DNA of 12,008 nucleotides from JAPLXD01 sp041661585. Lineage in GTDB: Bacteria; Patescibacteriota; Minisyncoccia; Moranbacterales; UBA11712. Both the position numbers and the translations under genes were made by a program. A model generated the notes under the pieces. That model ran no database searches and had not been told where the DNA came from. It saw only the letters and a list, made by a program, of their open reading frames with translations. Position 1 is the first letter of the stretch. The number at the start of each line of letters is the position of its first letter. Shown in pieces: positions 1-6,583 of the stretch. The stretch covers positions 1-12,008 of the forward strand of contig JBAZUC010000024.1 of assembly GCA_041661585.1 (NCBI GenBank). The letters run 5' to 3'.

Positions 1-16
1 AGCGGATGCTCTAGAA

Positions 17-23
17 AGAGGAG
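17..23 (+). promoter_or_regulatory. Shine-Dalgarno site of the 66-codon ORF
   Basis: The sequence AGAGGAG lies 6 nt before the ATG at 30. It is one of only a few strong ribosome-binding sites in this window, since most of the other genes lack one, and it supports the small ORF being translated. Confidence 0.6.
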
Positions 24-29
24 AAGAGC

Positions 30-230
30 ATGAGGGTTATTACGGAAGAGGAATTGAAAAATGTTATCCAAAAACAAGGACTGGGAGCTTATCAGCCCAC
101 AGGTCCCTTTCAGGAAGATATTCTTCTGGCTATGCGCAATCTTGCGGCGGCTCTTTTTGGCCTCGGCTATCGAGAAACGGTCGTGGATAATATTCCAGAG
201 AACCTACAAGGAATATTTTTCCAGGAATAA
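30..230 (+). CDS. small hypothetical protein, 66 aa
   Basis: I do not recognise this 66-residue protein. It is predicted soluble, with no signal peptide and no membrane segment. Residues 4-14 are charged and probably helical, a Gly/Pro-rich turn (GLGAYQPTGPF) follows at about 17-27, and a second probable helix (about 28-48) begins DILLAMRNLAAALF. It ends in TAA. Support for it being real is the AGAGGAG ribosome-binding site 6 nt upstream of the ATG and a strong intrinsic terminator starting 34 nt after the stop, which makes it the last gene of its transcript. The upstream part of that transcript lies outside the window, so it could be the tail of an operon. The overlapping frame from 61 has no comparable start signal and is taken as a shadow. 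Confidence 0.6.
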   Translation: MRVITEEELKNVIQKQGLGAYQPTGPFQEDILLAMRNLAAALFGLGYRETVVDNIPENLQGIFFQE

Positions 231-263
231 TTTCAGCCGGAGCGTATGCTCTGTAATCTTCAT

Positions 264-300
264 GGGCTGGTCTCAATCGAGGCCGGCCTTTTTTATTTTT
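264..300 (+). terminator. intrinsic terminator after the 66-codon ORF
   Basis: A 10-bp stem (GGCTGGTCTC at 265-274 with GAGGCCGGCC at 279-288, including two G-U pairs) closes a 4-nt AATC loop. It is followed by TTTTTT, one A, and TTTTT. This is a textbook Rho-independent terminator for + strand transcription. Confidence 0.9.
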
Positions 301-310
301 CCGGAAAAAA

Positions 311-319
311 TGGTAAAAT
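311..319 (+). promoter_or_regulatory. extended -10 promoter for the ABC transporter/polX unit
   Basis: TGGTAAAAT is an extended -10 (TG at 311-312, TAAAAT at 314-319). It matches the TGCTAAAAT elements before the PurD-like gene and secD. No good -35 box is visible because the region upstream is the T tract of the preceding terminator. The predicted transcription start is near 326, giving a leader of about 86 nt. Confidence 0.55.
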
Positions 320-341
320 AAATATATCGTCGATTTTTCCT

Positions 342-404
342 AAAGCTCGGCTTTTTTCTTTCACCTCTTTGAGCGAGGCGAAATTCCTCAAAGCCAAGCT
401 TTGG
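342..404 (+). other. leader with small inverted repeats upstream of the ABC transporter
   Basis: Three short potential hairpins sit between the promoter and the start at 412. The first is AAAGC-TCG-GCTTT with a following T run (342-356). The second is CTTTGAG (367-373) with CTCAAAG (387-393). The third is CCAA-GCT-TTGG (394-404), whose 3' arm contains the GGA that would serve as a weak ribosome-binding site. The first resembles a minimal attenuator, but its stem is only 5 bp. No known riboswitch class is recognised. Confidence 0.25.
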
Positions 405-411
405 AAAAAAT

Positions 412-2217
412 ATGGAAAAACGCAGATCAAAAAATCCGATTGTCAATCTTTTCAGCTATACCTGGAAATATTCTTTTGGCGCCAAACGCAAGGTGGTTCT
501 TTTTATCATGCTTTCCGTGATTGCGAACGCGATCTATCTCATACAGCCGATTGTTGCGGGAAAAATATTCAACGCGATCCAATTTTCGGGCGCAGATTCA
601 AATTTGCTGGGAAAAATATTCCAATATCTGGGATTGTTTGTCCTCATCACGGTTGGATTCTGGATTTTTCACGGAACCTCAAGAGTGATTGAAAACAGCA
701 ATGCTTTTTTGGTTCGCAAAAACTATAAAAAAGAAATGTTTGACAAGGTGATGGATCTTCCGGTCGCGTGGCACAAGGATCATCATTCCGGAGACACAAT
801 AGACAAGATCAACAAAGCCAGCGAGGCGCTGTTCACTTTTTCAGAACAAATATTCATTGTCGTTCAGGGTGTGCTCCGAATGGCGGGGTCAGTGGGCATT
901 TTGTTCTTTTTCGATTGGAAAGCCAGCGCGGTTGCTTTGGCAGTGAGCGTCGTGGCAATTTCAGTTATTTTCGGTTTTGACAAAAAGCTGATCAAGGGAT
1001 ATGAAATCGTTTTCAGGCGCGAAAACAAACTGGCGGCGGCGATCCATGACTATATCAGCAATGTCATAACCGTGATCACGCTCCGGCTCAAAAAAAGAGT
1101 GTCGCAGGAGATTGAAACGCGATCAATGCGGCCATTTTCGGTTTTCAGGAGAAATGCCGTGCTGAACGAATGGAAATGGTTCTCGGCCAGCTTTTTGGTT
1201 TCCCTAATGACGGTTTTGGTCTTGGGAATGAACGCCTATACCTCATATAAATTGAAAGGAGTGATTGTTGCCGGAACCTTGTTCGTGCTGTATCAATATC
1301 TTCAGAATGTCGGCGGGACTTTCTACAACTTTGCTTGGCAGTATGGAGAGATGGTCAGGCTCAACACCGCGATGAATTCAGCGGAGATCATCAACGACGC
1401 GTTTGGCGATGTCCAGCAAAAGAAAAAATATTTTCTGCCCAAAAAATGGAAGACACTCTTCATTAAAAATTTGAACTTTGCGTATGAGGACGCGGAAAGC
1501 GAGGATGAAACGCGCGAAAGCCACATAGAAGATATTTCCCTGAAAATCCAGCGAGGAAACAGAATCGCCTTGATCGGCGAGAGCGGTTCGGGAAAAAGTA
1601 CGATCTTGTCCCTATTGAGAGGGCTGTATGCTGCGCAAAAAGCAACGCTCTATTGCGATGGAAAAAAGCTCGAGGGAAACTTGAAGCATGTTTATGATCA
1701 TGTGACATTGGCGCCCCAAGAGCCGGAAATATTCAACAGCACGATCGAGGACAACATCACCATGGGTTTGGCCGCGACAAGAAAAGAAATTCAAGAGGCG
1801 ATTGAAATCGCCCGCTTTGAGACTGTTCTTGAGCGGCTTTCAAAGGGACTCAAGACGAATGTCATGGAGAAGGGAGTGAATCTTTCCGGTGGAGAAAAAC
1901 AGCGGCTTGCCTTGGCTCGGGGCATTCTGGCTTCGCGGGACTCGGAATTTCTTTTCATGGACGAGCCAACGAGCAGCGTGGATTCGGAAAATGAGATCCA
2001 TATATATGAAAACATTTTCGAAAAACTAAAAAGCAAGACGATCATTTCATCTGTTCATCGCTTGCATCTTCTGCGCTATTTCGACTATATATACTATTTC
2101 AAAGACGGAAAAATTTTGACGGAAGGGACGTTCAAGATGCTTCTTGAAGATGAAAAATTCAAGGCTTTCAAGGCTTTGTGGGAAAACTATAAAAACGATA
2201 AAATAGAGAGCAGATAA
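412..2217 (+). CDS. ABC transporter half-transporter, permease fused to ATPase (MsbA/ABCB type)
   Basis: This is an inner-membrane ABC exporter of 601 aa, expected to work as a dimer that uses ATP to move a substrate out of the cytoplasm. The N-terminal part (about residues 20-320) is a hydrophobic transmembrane domain. The C-terminal part is a complete ATPase. It has an A-loop tyrosine in FAYED, Walker A GESGSGKST at 389-397, a Q-loop (APQEPEIFN), signature LSGGEKQ at 491-497, Walker B FLFMDEP with D517 and E518, a D-loop (SSVD), and the H-loop histidine H549. All catalytic residues are present, so it should be active. The ATG at 412 is preceded by only a weak GGA. The gene is 4 nt upstream of polX and probably shares its message. 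The substrate cannot be told from sequence; lipid, peptide and drug export are all possible in this family. Confidence 0.92.
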   Translation: MEKRRSKNPIVNLFSYTWKYSFGAKRKVVLFIMLSVIANAIYLIQPIVAGKIFNAIQFSGADSNLLGKIFQYLGLFVLITVGFWIFHGTSRVIENSNAFLVRKNYKKEMFDKVMDLPVAWHKDHHSGDTIDKINKASEALFTFSEQIFIVVQGVLRMAGSVGILFFFDWKASAVALAVSVVAISVIFGFDKKLIKGYEIVFRRENKLAAAIHDYISNVITVITLRLKKRVSQEIETRSMRPFSVFRRNAVLNEWKWFSASFLVSLMTVLVLGMNAYTSYKLKGVIVAGTLFVLYQYLQNVGGTFYNFAWQYGEMVRLNTAMNSAEIINDAFGDVQQKKKYFLPKKWKTLFIKNLNFAYEDAESEDETRESHIEDISLKIQRGNRIALIGESGSGKSTILSLLRGLYAAQKATLYCDGKKLEGNLKHVYDHVTLAPQEPEIFNSTIEDNITMGLAATRKEIQEAIEIARFETVLERLSKGLKTNVMEKGVNLSGGEKQRLALARGILASRDSEFLFMDEPTSSVDSENEIHIYENIFEKLKSKTIISSVHRLHLLRYFDYIYYFKDGKILTEGTFKMLLEDEKFKAFKALWENYKNDKIESR

Positions 2218-2221
2218 CTCA

Positions 2222-3949
2222 ATGGCTATGATCAATCAAAAGATCGCGAAAATTTTTGGCGAAATGGCCCAATATTACACAATGAAGGACGACAAGTTTC
2301 GGCCGCGGGCTTATGAGCGGGCGGCAATTTTGATTGAGGACATGGAAGAAGATCTTGAAGATATTTACAAAAAATCGGGAACAAAAGGGTTGATGGCAAT
2401 CCAGGGAATCGGGCAAGGGCTGGCGGATCATATCGAAGAGTTTGTGAAGACAGGGAAGATCAAGGTTTTTGAAAAATTGAAAAAAGAAGCTCCTCTCGAC
2501 CTTGAAAGCTTCTCGGCTGTGGAAGGCGTCGGGCCGAAAATGCTGATGTCACTTTATAAAAATCTCAAAATAAAAAACCTAAAGGATCTCGAAAAAGCGG
2601 CGAGAGCGGGGAAAGTGCGTGCACTCCCCCGCTTTGGGCAAATATCGGAGGAGAACATTTTGCGCTCCATTGAAATGTCGCGCGAGCATCGGGGCCGTTT
2701 TTTGCTCGGCTATGTCTCCCCTCTTGTTTCGGAAATTGAAAAAAAACTTTCCGCGCTTCCGAGCGTCAAAAAAATTGTTATTTGCGGATCAATTCGGCGG
2801 CGCAAAGAGACGGTTGGCGATATCGATATTCTGGCGATGGCAACGAAAACGCGTGAAATTATGGAATATTTTGTTTCGATGCCCAGCGTTGAGAAAGTGA
2901 TCGCAAGCGGCGAAACGAAATCGGCGGTTCATCTCGACATTGGGATTGACGCGGACTTGCGGGTCGTTCCCGAAAAATCATTCGGCGCGGCGACGCAATA
3001 TTTCACCGGAAACAAAGATCACAATGTGGAACTGCGAAAAATTGCGGTCAAAAAGGGCTGGAAACTGAACGAATATGGTTTGTTTGATAAGGGTGACAAG
3101 CAAATTGCCGGCAAGACCGAAAAAGAAATATATGAAAAATTAGGTTTGGAATGGATGCCGCCCGAAATGCGCGAAAATCGGGGAGAGATTGAGCTGGTGC
3201 TTGCTCGCAAATTGCCCAAAATTGTGGAATACGATGAAGTCTTGAGTGACCTGCAGATGCATACGACTTATTCCGACGGTGTGCATAGCGTCGCGGAGAT
3301 GGCCGAAGCGGCGGCGAAATTGGGGAGAAAATATATCGCGATCACCGATCATGTCGGTCATCTCAAAATCGCGGGAGCCATGGACGTCAAAACCATTGAA
3401 AAGCAATGGCGCGAAATCGAAAAAGTGGACAAGGCGATGAAAAATATAAAAATCCTCAAAGGTTGTGAGGTGGACATCAACCCCGACGGGACGATCGCAC
3501 TTGAAGACAAGTATCTCGCAAAATTTGATATCGTTCTGGCATCGATCCACTCAAATTTCAAAATGCCGAAAGCCGACCAGACAAAAAGGCTGATTCGGGC
3601 GATTGAAAATCCGCATATTGACATCATCGCCCATCCGACAGGCAGGATAATTCATCAGCGCGCGGGATATGAATTTGATTTTGATGAGATATGCAAAGCG
3701 GCGGCGCGGACCAAAACTATTCTCGAAGCCAATTGCTATCCGGATCGCTTGGACTTAAATGATATAAATATCAAACGAGCGATTGCGCGCGGTGTCAAAA
3801 TTTCTTTCGGCACGGACTCGCACAGCAAAAATCAGCTGCACTATCTTGATCTCGGCATCGCCCAAGCCCGCCGCGGATTTGCGACGAAAAAAGATTGTGT
3901 GAATTGCCTCACCGTGGAGGATCTTTTGAAATTTTTGAAGGGGAAATAG
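2222..3949 (+). CDS. polX: DNA polymerase family X with PHP domain (PolX)
   Basis: This is a bacterial PolX gap-filling repair polymerase of 575 aa, the usual length (Bacillus subtilis PolX is about 570). An N-terminal 8-kDa-like region is followed by helix-hairpin-helix motifs (IQGIGQGLADHI near 60; VEGVGPKM near 101). The polymerase palm has GSIRRRKETVGDID with metal ligands D200 and D202, and the third aspartate is D245 in DADLRVV. A C-terminal PHP domain (about 340-575) carries H347, D352, D376/H377, E416, H443, H471, C505, D532 and H534. In this family that domain gives 3'-5' exonuclease and AP-site processing. The first PHP motif reads DLQMHTTYSDG, with Gln345 where many members have His. 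The start at 2222 (or the Met two codons on) follows the exporter stop by 4 nt, so expression is probably coupled. No strong ribosome-binding site is present. Confidence 0.95.
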   Translation: MAMINQKIAKIFGEMAQYYTMKDDKFRPRAYERAAILIEDMEEDLEDIYKKSGTKGLMAIQGIGQGLADHIEEFVKTGKIKVFEKLKKEAPLDLESFSAVEGVGPKMLMSLYKNLKIKNLKDLEKAARAGKVRALPRFGQISEENILRSIEMSREHRGRFLLGYVSPLVSEIEKKLSALPSVKKIVICGSIRRRKETVGDIDILAMATKTREIMEYFVSMPSVEKVIASGETKSAVHLDIGIDADLRVVPEKSFGAATQYFTGNKDHNVELRKIAVKKGWKLNEYGLFDKGDKQIAGKTEKEIYEKLGLEWMPPEMRENRGEIELVLARKLPKIVEYDEVLSDLQMHTTYSDGVHSVAEMAEAAAKLGRKYIAITDHVGHLKIAGAMDVKTIEKQWREIEKVDKAMKNIKILKGCEVDINPDGTIALEDKYLAKFDIVLASIHSNFKMPKADQTKRLIRAIENPHIDIIAHPTGRIIHQRAGYEFDFDEICKAAARTKTILEANCYPDRLDLNDINIKRAIARGVKISFGTDSHSKNQLHYLDLGIAQARRGFATKKDCVNCLTVEDLLKFLKGK

Positions 3950-3998
3950 AAAATTTTTGCAAAACACTTTTTACAAATTGTCAAATTCATGCTTATAT

Positions 3999-4024
3999 AA
4001 AGTCTTTTCGCTTGACAAGACTTT
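3999..4024. promoter_or_regulatory. inverted repeat overlapping the -35 box of the secreted-protein gene
   Basis: There is a perfect 8-bp inverted repeat: AAAGTCTT at 3999-4006 and AAGACTTT at 4017-4024, separated by 10 nt. It straddles the TTGACA at 4012-4017. The dyad over a -35 element suggests a repressor operator. It could instead act as a weak terminator for polX, but the stem is AT-rich and only three T residues follow. Confidence 0.4.
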
Positions 4025-4039
4025 CACAGGTGCTAGTTT
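4012..4039 (+). promoter_or_regulatory. sigma-70-type promoter of the secreted-protein gene
   Basis: A perfect -35 TTGACA (4012-4017), a 16-bp spacer, and an extended -10 TGCTAGTTT (4031-4039, hexamer TAGTTT) are present. The predicted start near 4046 leaves a leader of about 80 nt before the ATG at 4127. Confidence 0.65.
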
Positions 4040-4070
4040 TTGATTAGCTAGAAGTTTCTCGTTAACAAAA

Positions 4071-4120
4071 CCTCTCTCAACGGGGGAGGAATTTTCTGCC
4101 GAAAGGCAAAAAGGAAGGAA
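4071..4120 (+). promoter_or_regulatory. structured 5' leader and ribosome-binding site of the secreted-protein gene
   Basis: Two hairpins precede the gene. CCTCTCTC (4071-4078) pairs with GGGGGAGG (4082-4089) using two G-U pairs. TGCC-GAAA-GGCA (4097-4108) is a short stem with a GNRA-type tetraloop. They are followed directly by AAGGAAGGAA (4111-4120), a good SD about 8 nt from the ATG. The first hairpin hides an SD-like GGGGGAGG. The arrangement resembles an mRNA-stabilising or translation-controlling leader. It fits no riboswitch class I know. Confidence 0.45.
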
Positions 4121-4126
4121 GCGGCT

Positions 4127-4909
4127 ATGAAACGGTATTTGTGGTTAGGGGCAGTGTTGATGATGGCAGTGGTCTTCTGTTTCGCCGGCGTGGCCTCGGC
4201 GGGAAAATACGTTTTCGGACAAAACGTCGCCAGGGAGGCTGCCTACAACGCCCAGATGGCGGGCTTGAAGGCCAAGACGGCCGTAGCCAGCAAAGCAGCG
4301 GCCGACGCGATGGCGGCGCAGGACAAGTGGCTCAATGTCATCTCCTACATTCCGCCCATCGGCGTAACCATGGCATGGTACAATGCCGGGGAAATGGACT
4401 ACATGGCCGAAAGCATCATGGCTATGCGCGCGGGCAAACCTGCTCCATGGGGGAACGCTTCTATCCGCGGAGTCCTGAACGTACTGTTCAAGGTTCCAGC
4501 CGGTGCTCCCGAGGGCATGTTCACCTATGGCGTGAATCGGTTTTTCACCCAGCGGTGGAACGAGATGGATGGCTTCAACGTGTGGACTGAATACGGCCGG
4601 CCGTATGTGATTGATGGCGTAATCATCGGCACCAAGGTGTTTTTCGGTCTCGCCGGTGCCGGCGTTCTGCATACGGGCTTCCCGTTTGTGGGCCACCATG
4701 CCGTTCATCACTCCAGCCGTGTGGTTCTCCCGGTTCTGGCAAAGGCCGGGCCGGTTGGCAACGCCTTCCTGTGGATGGCGGCCGGCGGCGGTTCGGCGAA
4801 CATTCTCGCCGGTACGGGTAGCCAATTCTTTACCGGAGCTTATTCCAAGTATCAACCTCGGTTGATCTGGTTCAACAGCCGCAACCCGCTTCCCGCAGCA
4901 GGCCTGTAG
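4127..4909 (+). CDS. unknown secreted or envelope-associated protein, 260 aa
   Basis: I do not recognise the family. Residues 1-25 form a signal peptide: KR near the N-terminus, a hydrophobic core at about 5-21, and ASA before a likely cleavage after A25. C18 is not in a lipobox. The mature part has no cysteine. An Ala/Lys-rich helical segment (about 28-70) is followed by a Trp/Tyr/Met-rich middle. A Gly-rich hydrophobic region (about 165-240) contains a histidine cluster (H182, H190, H191, H194, H195) that could bind metal or simply be exposed. The gene has its own promoter, structured leader, strong SD and terminator, so it is monocistronic. Its GC content is clearly above its neighbours' (a sampled 60-nt stretch gives 57% against about 42% in the PurD-like gene), and it lacks the A-rich codon runs of the other genes. 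This suggests recent acquisition or selection for high expression. Confidence 0.8.
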   Translation: MKRYLWLGAVLMMAVVFCFAGVASAGKYVFGQNVAREAAYNAQMAGLKAKTAVASKAAADAMAAQDKWLNVISYIPPIGVTMAWYNAGEMDYMAESIMAMRAGKPAPWGNASIRGVLNVLFKVPAGAPEGMFTYGVNRFFTQRWNEMDGFNVWTEYGRPYVIDGVIIGTKVFFGLAGAGVLHTGFPFVGHHAVHHSSRVVLPVLAKAGPVGNAFLWMAAGGGSANILAGTGSQFFTGAYSKYQPRLIWFNSRNPLPAAGL

Positions 4910-4924
4910 GTCAAACCTGACCTC

Positions 4925-4952
4925 GCCAGCCTAACTAGGAGGTGCTGGCATG
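4925..4952 (+). other. hairpin presenting AGGAGG directly before an ATG
   Basis: GCCAGC (4925-4930) pairs with GCTGGC (4944-4949). The loop holds a perfect AGGAGG (4937-4942), and the stem ends immediately before ATG at 4950. The frame from that ATG is 52 codons (to 5108), but it runs through the terminator and into the PurD-like gene, so it is not called as a gene. It may be a remnant of a lost second gene or a regulatory hairpin. Confidence 0.35.
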
Positions 4953-4962
4953 TTTTGCTCAA

Positions 4963-4991
4963 GGGTGATTCTCACGGATCACCCTTTTTTT
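4963..4991 (+). terminator. intrinsic terminator of the secreted-protein gene
   Basis: GGGTGAT (4963-4969) pairs perfectly with ATCACCC (4978-4984) around an 8-nt loop and is followed by seven T residues. It ends transcription of the secreted-protein unit just before the promoter of the next gene. Confidence 0.92.
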
Positions 4992-4992
4992 A

Positions 4993-5022
4993 TTTTCAAA
5001 AAAGCGAAAAGTTTGCTAAAAT
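4993..5022 (+). promoter_or_regulatory. promoter of the PurD-like gene, probably giving a leaderless mRNA
   Basis: The extended -10 TGCTAAAAT (5014-5022) has a weak -35 candidate TTTTCA (4993-4998, 18-bp spacer). The -10 hexamer ends at 5022 and the ATG is at 5029, so the usual start position (+1, seven bases after the hexamer's last base) falls on the A of the start codon. No SD is present. Confidence 0.6.
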
Positions 5023-5028
5023 TGGATT

Positions 5029-6525
5029 ATGCCAATCAAAATTGCATTTGCCGGTTCGGATTCCCGAACGCTGATTTCGGCGTTGGTGGTTTCGACCGCG
5101 AAAAGTGAAAATAGTGAAGAGAAATTTCAGGGGCTGGTTTTCCGGGGCAGTCCGGCGATGAAGCCGCTCTCGGAGCTTTCTGGCTGGCCGGTGGATTTTT
5201 TGGATACGAAAGACAGCTCGGTCCAGGGATATGCCGAAGCGATCATCGACGCCTTCAAAAACAAGAAAATAGATTTTGTTATTCCCCTGCCTGAAGATCT
5301 TTTTTATCAGGGGCTTATTGATAAGGTTTCCAAGGCGGGATATGGAGAAAAAATAGCTGGTCTGACCCAAAAAGCCTCGTTCATTGAAGGCGACAAGATC
5401 AAAGCCAAAGAATTTTTGCGCGCGGCCGGTGTGCCGGTCGCGGATGAGTGGACTGTCGCGGACGCCAGAAAATTTGAATCAGTTTTGAAAATATGCCTCG
5501 AATATATTCACAAATATGGCGGAGCGGTTTTGAAATATCCTTTTACCGCCGGCGGAAAAGGCTCGCGGGTGATCCTGGACAGCTGGCAGATCAAAAAAGT
5601 TTTCGACGGGCTGATCAAGGATTATAAAGATAATTATAAAGAACTTTGCGGAGCTCAAAATTGGCCGCTTCTCATTGAATCGAGAATGTCGGGAATGGAG
5701 ATCAGCTTCACGGCGCTGGTGGACAAAAAAGGGAATTTTCAGATTTTGCCGACGGCAATGGACTATCCGGAACGTTTTTCGGGGTTATCCGGACCGGAAA
5801 ATCCCGTCACGGGCGGAATGGGATCAGTTTCGCCGCATCCAGCCCAAACGCGCCAAATCATAGAAATGGCGGGTGAAAAAATATTTCGGCCGCTCATTGG
5901 AGCGATGAAAAAAGCGGGTTATCTTCGCCAGTGCATTTTGTATCCCGGATGTTTTGTGTCGCTCGATGAAAACAAAAAACCGACGGCAATCCGGGTTTGC
6001 GAAGTGAATATCCGCCCCGGTGAGCCGGAATTCCAGGTCGTGGCCAGGAGAACGAGAAATCTGGGAGCGTTGTTCGAAGCGATGCTTCAAGGAAATTTGG
6101 ACAAAGTTGAAGTTGAAACGCGCCAAGATCAAATTGCAATGACGATGGCGCTTGTCACCGGACCGGGCGGACCGAAAGGTCAGAAGGGCTATCCCTGGTC
6201 TTGCACCCGAAAAGAAATCATGGAAATGGATCTTGCCTATTTCAAAAAAAAGGGGATCATGCTCATTCCTTCGGCGATGGAATTTCAGGATGGGAAATTT
6301 TTCTCCGACGGGTCAAGAGTCTGCTATATCACAGCCAACGCTTCGGTGAAAATCGGCCAGAAAAGAAGCGAGTCCGTGAACTTGCTTCGCGAAAAATTGC
6401 TGCGCGCTTTCGATGAGGGGAAAATCCGGGTTGTTCCGCGCGAAAATCCGTCCGGCAACCGGCTTGACCTTCGCCGGGATATCGGAAGCCACTATGAAAT
6501 CGCGGATGAGATGTTTGGGGCGTGA
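5029..6525 (+). CDS. divergent PurD-like ATP-grasp ligase (phosphoribosylamine-glycine ligase family)
   Basis: This 498-aa protein is related to PurD, which joins glycine to phosphoribosylamine using ATP in purine synthesis. The ATP-grasp core is clear: KYPFTAGGKGS at 169-179 (nucleotide-binding loop), GPENPVTGGMGSVSP at 255-269 (compare the NTGGMGAYSP of classical PurD), and EVNIRPGEPEFQ at 325-336 (compare the family's EFNxRFGDPE metal-binding segment), with E325, N327, E332 and E334. Two features depart from classical PurD. The N-terminus reads AGSDSRTL where GGREHA is expected, and the protein is about 70 residues longer than the roughly 430 usual. It may be a true GAR synthetase or a related ligase with another substrate. 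No other purine gene is nearby. The ATG is placed by the -10 element 7 nt upstream, there being no ribosome-binding site. It ends in TGA. Confidence 0.75.
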   Translation: MPIKIAFAGSDSRTLISALVVSTAKSENSEEKFQGLVFRGSPAMKPLSELSGWPVDFLDTKDSSVQGYAEAIIDAFKNKKIDFVIPLPEDLFYQGLIDKVSKAGYGEKIAGLTQKASFIEGDKIKAKEFLRAAGVPVADEWTVADARKFESVLKICLEYIHKYGGAVLKYPFTAGGKGSRVILDSWQIKKVFDGLIKDYKDNYKELCGAQNWPLLIESRMSGMEISFTALVDKKGNFQILPTAMDYPERFSGLSGPENPVTGGMGSVSPHPAQTRQIIEMAGEKIFRPLIGAMKKAGYLRQCILYPGCFVSLDENKKPTAIRVCEVNIRPGEPEFQVVARRTRNLGALFEAMLQGNLDKVEVETRQDQIAMTMALVTGPGGPKGQKGYPWSCTRKEIMEMDLAYFKKKGIMLIPSAMEFQDGKFFSDGSRVCYITANASVKIGQKRSESVNLLREKLLRAFDEGKIRVVPRENPSGNRLDLRRDIGSHYEIADEMFGA

Positions 6526-6550
6526 CTTTTTTTGTTTTCTGTGCTAAAAT
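6522..6550 (+). promoter_or_regulatory. promoter of secD
   Basis: -35-like GTGACT (6522-6527), a 17-bp spacer, and an extended -10 TGCTAAAAT (6542-6550). The -35 box overlaps the TGA stop of the upstream gene (6523-6525). The predicted start is near 6557, leaving a leader of about 27 nt. Confidence 0.65.
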
Positions 6551-6583
6551 AGATTCAGAAATTCAGGGTTTCATGGAATAAAT

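Noticed and set aside
1..252. near-direct repeat AGCGGATGCTCT (1-12) and AGCGTATGCTCT (241-252) flanking the 66-codon ORF
   Set aside because: Only 12 nt with one mismatch and no mobile-element features, so chance is a sufficient explanation.
246..692. 148-codon + strand frame overlapping the start of the ABC transporter
   Set aside because: It begins before the intrinsic terminator at 264-300 and reads through it. The overlapping ABC transporter frame has full family motifs.
3140..3550. 136-codon minus-strand frame inside polX
   Set aside because: It is antisense to the well-conserved PHP domain and has no ribosome-binding site or promoter.
4145..4855. 236-codon open frame on the minus strand
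   Set aside because: It lies opposite the secreted-protein gene, which has a signal peptide, SD, promoter and terminator on the + strand. Long antisense frames are common in GC-rich genes, and this one has no start signals of its own.
4950..5108. 52-codon frame after the AGGAGG hairpin
   Set aside because: It crosses an intrinsic terminator and the next promoter and enters the PurD-like gene out of frame. The translation start looks good but the product does not look like a gene.
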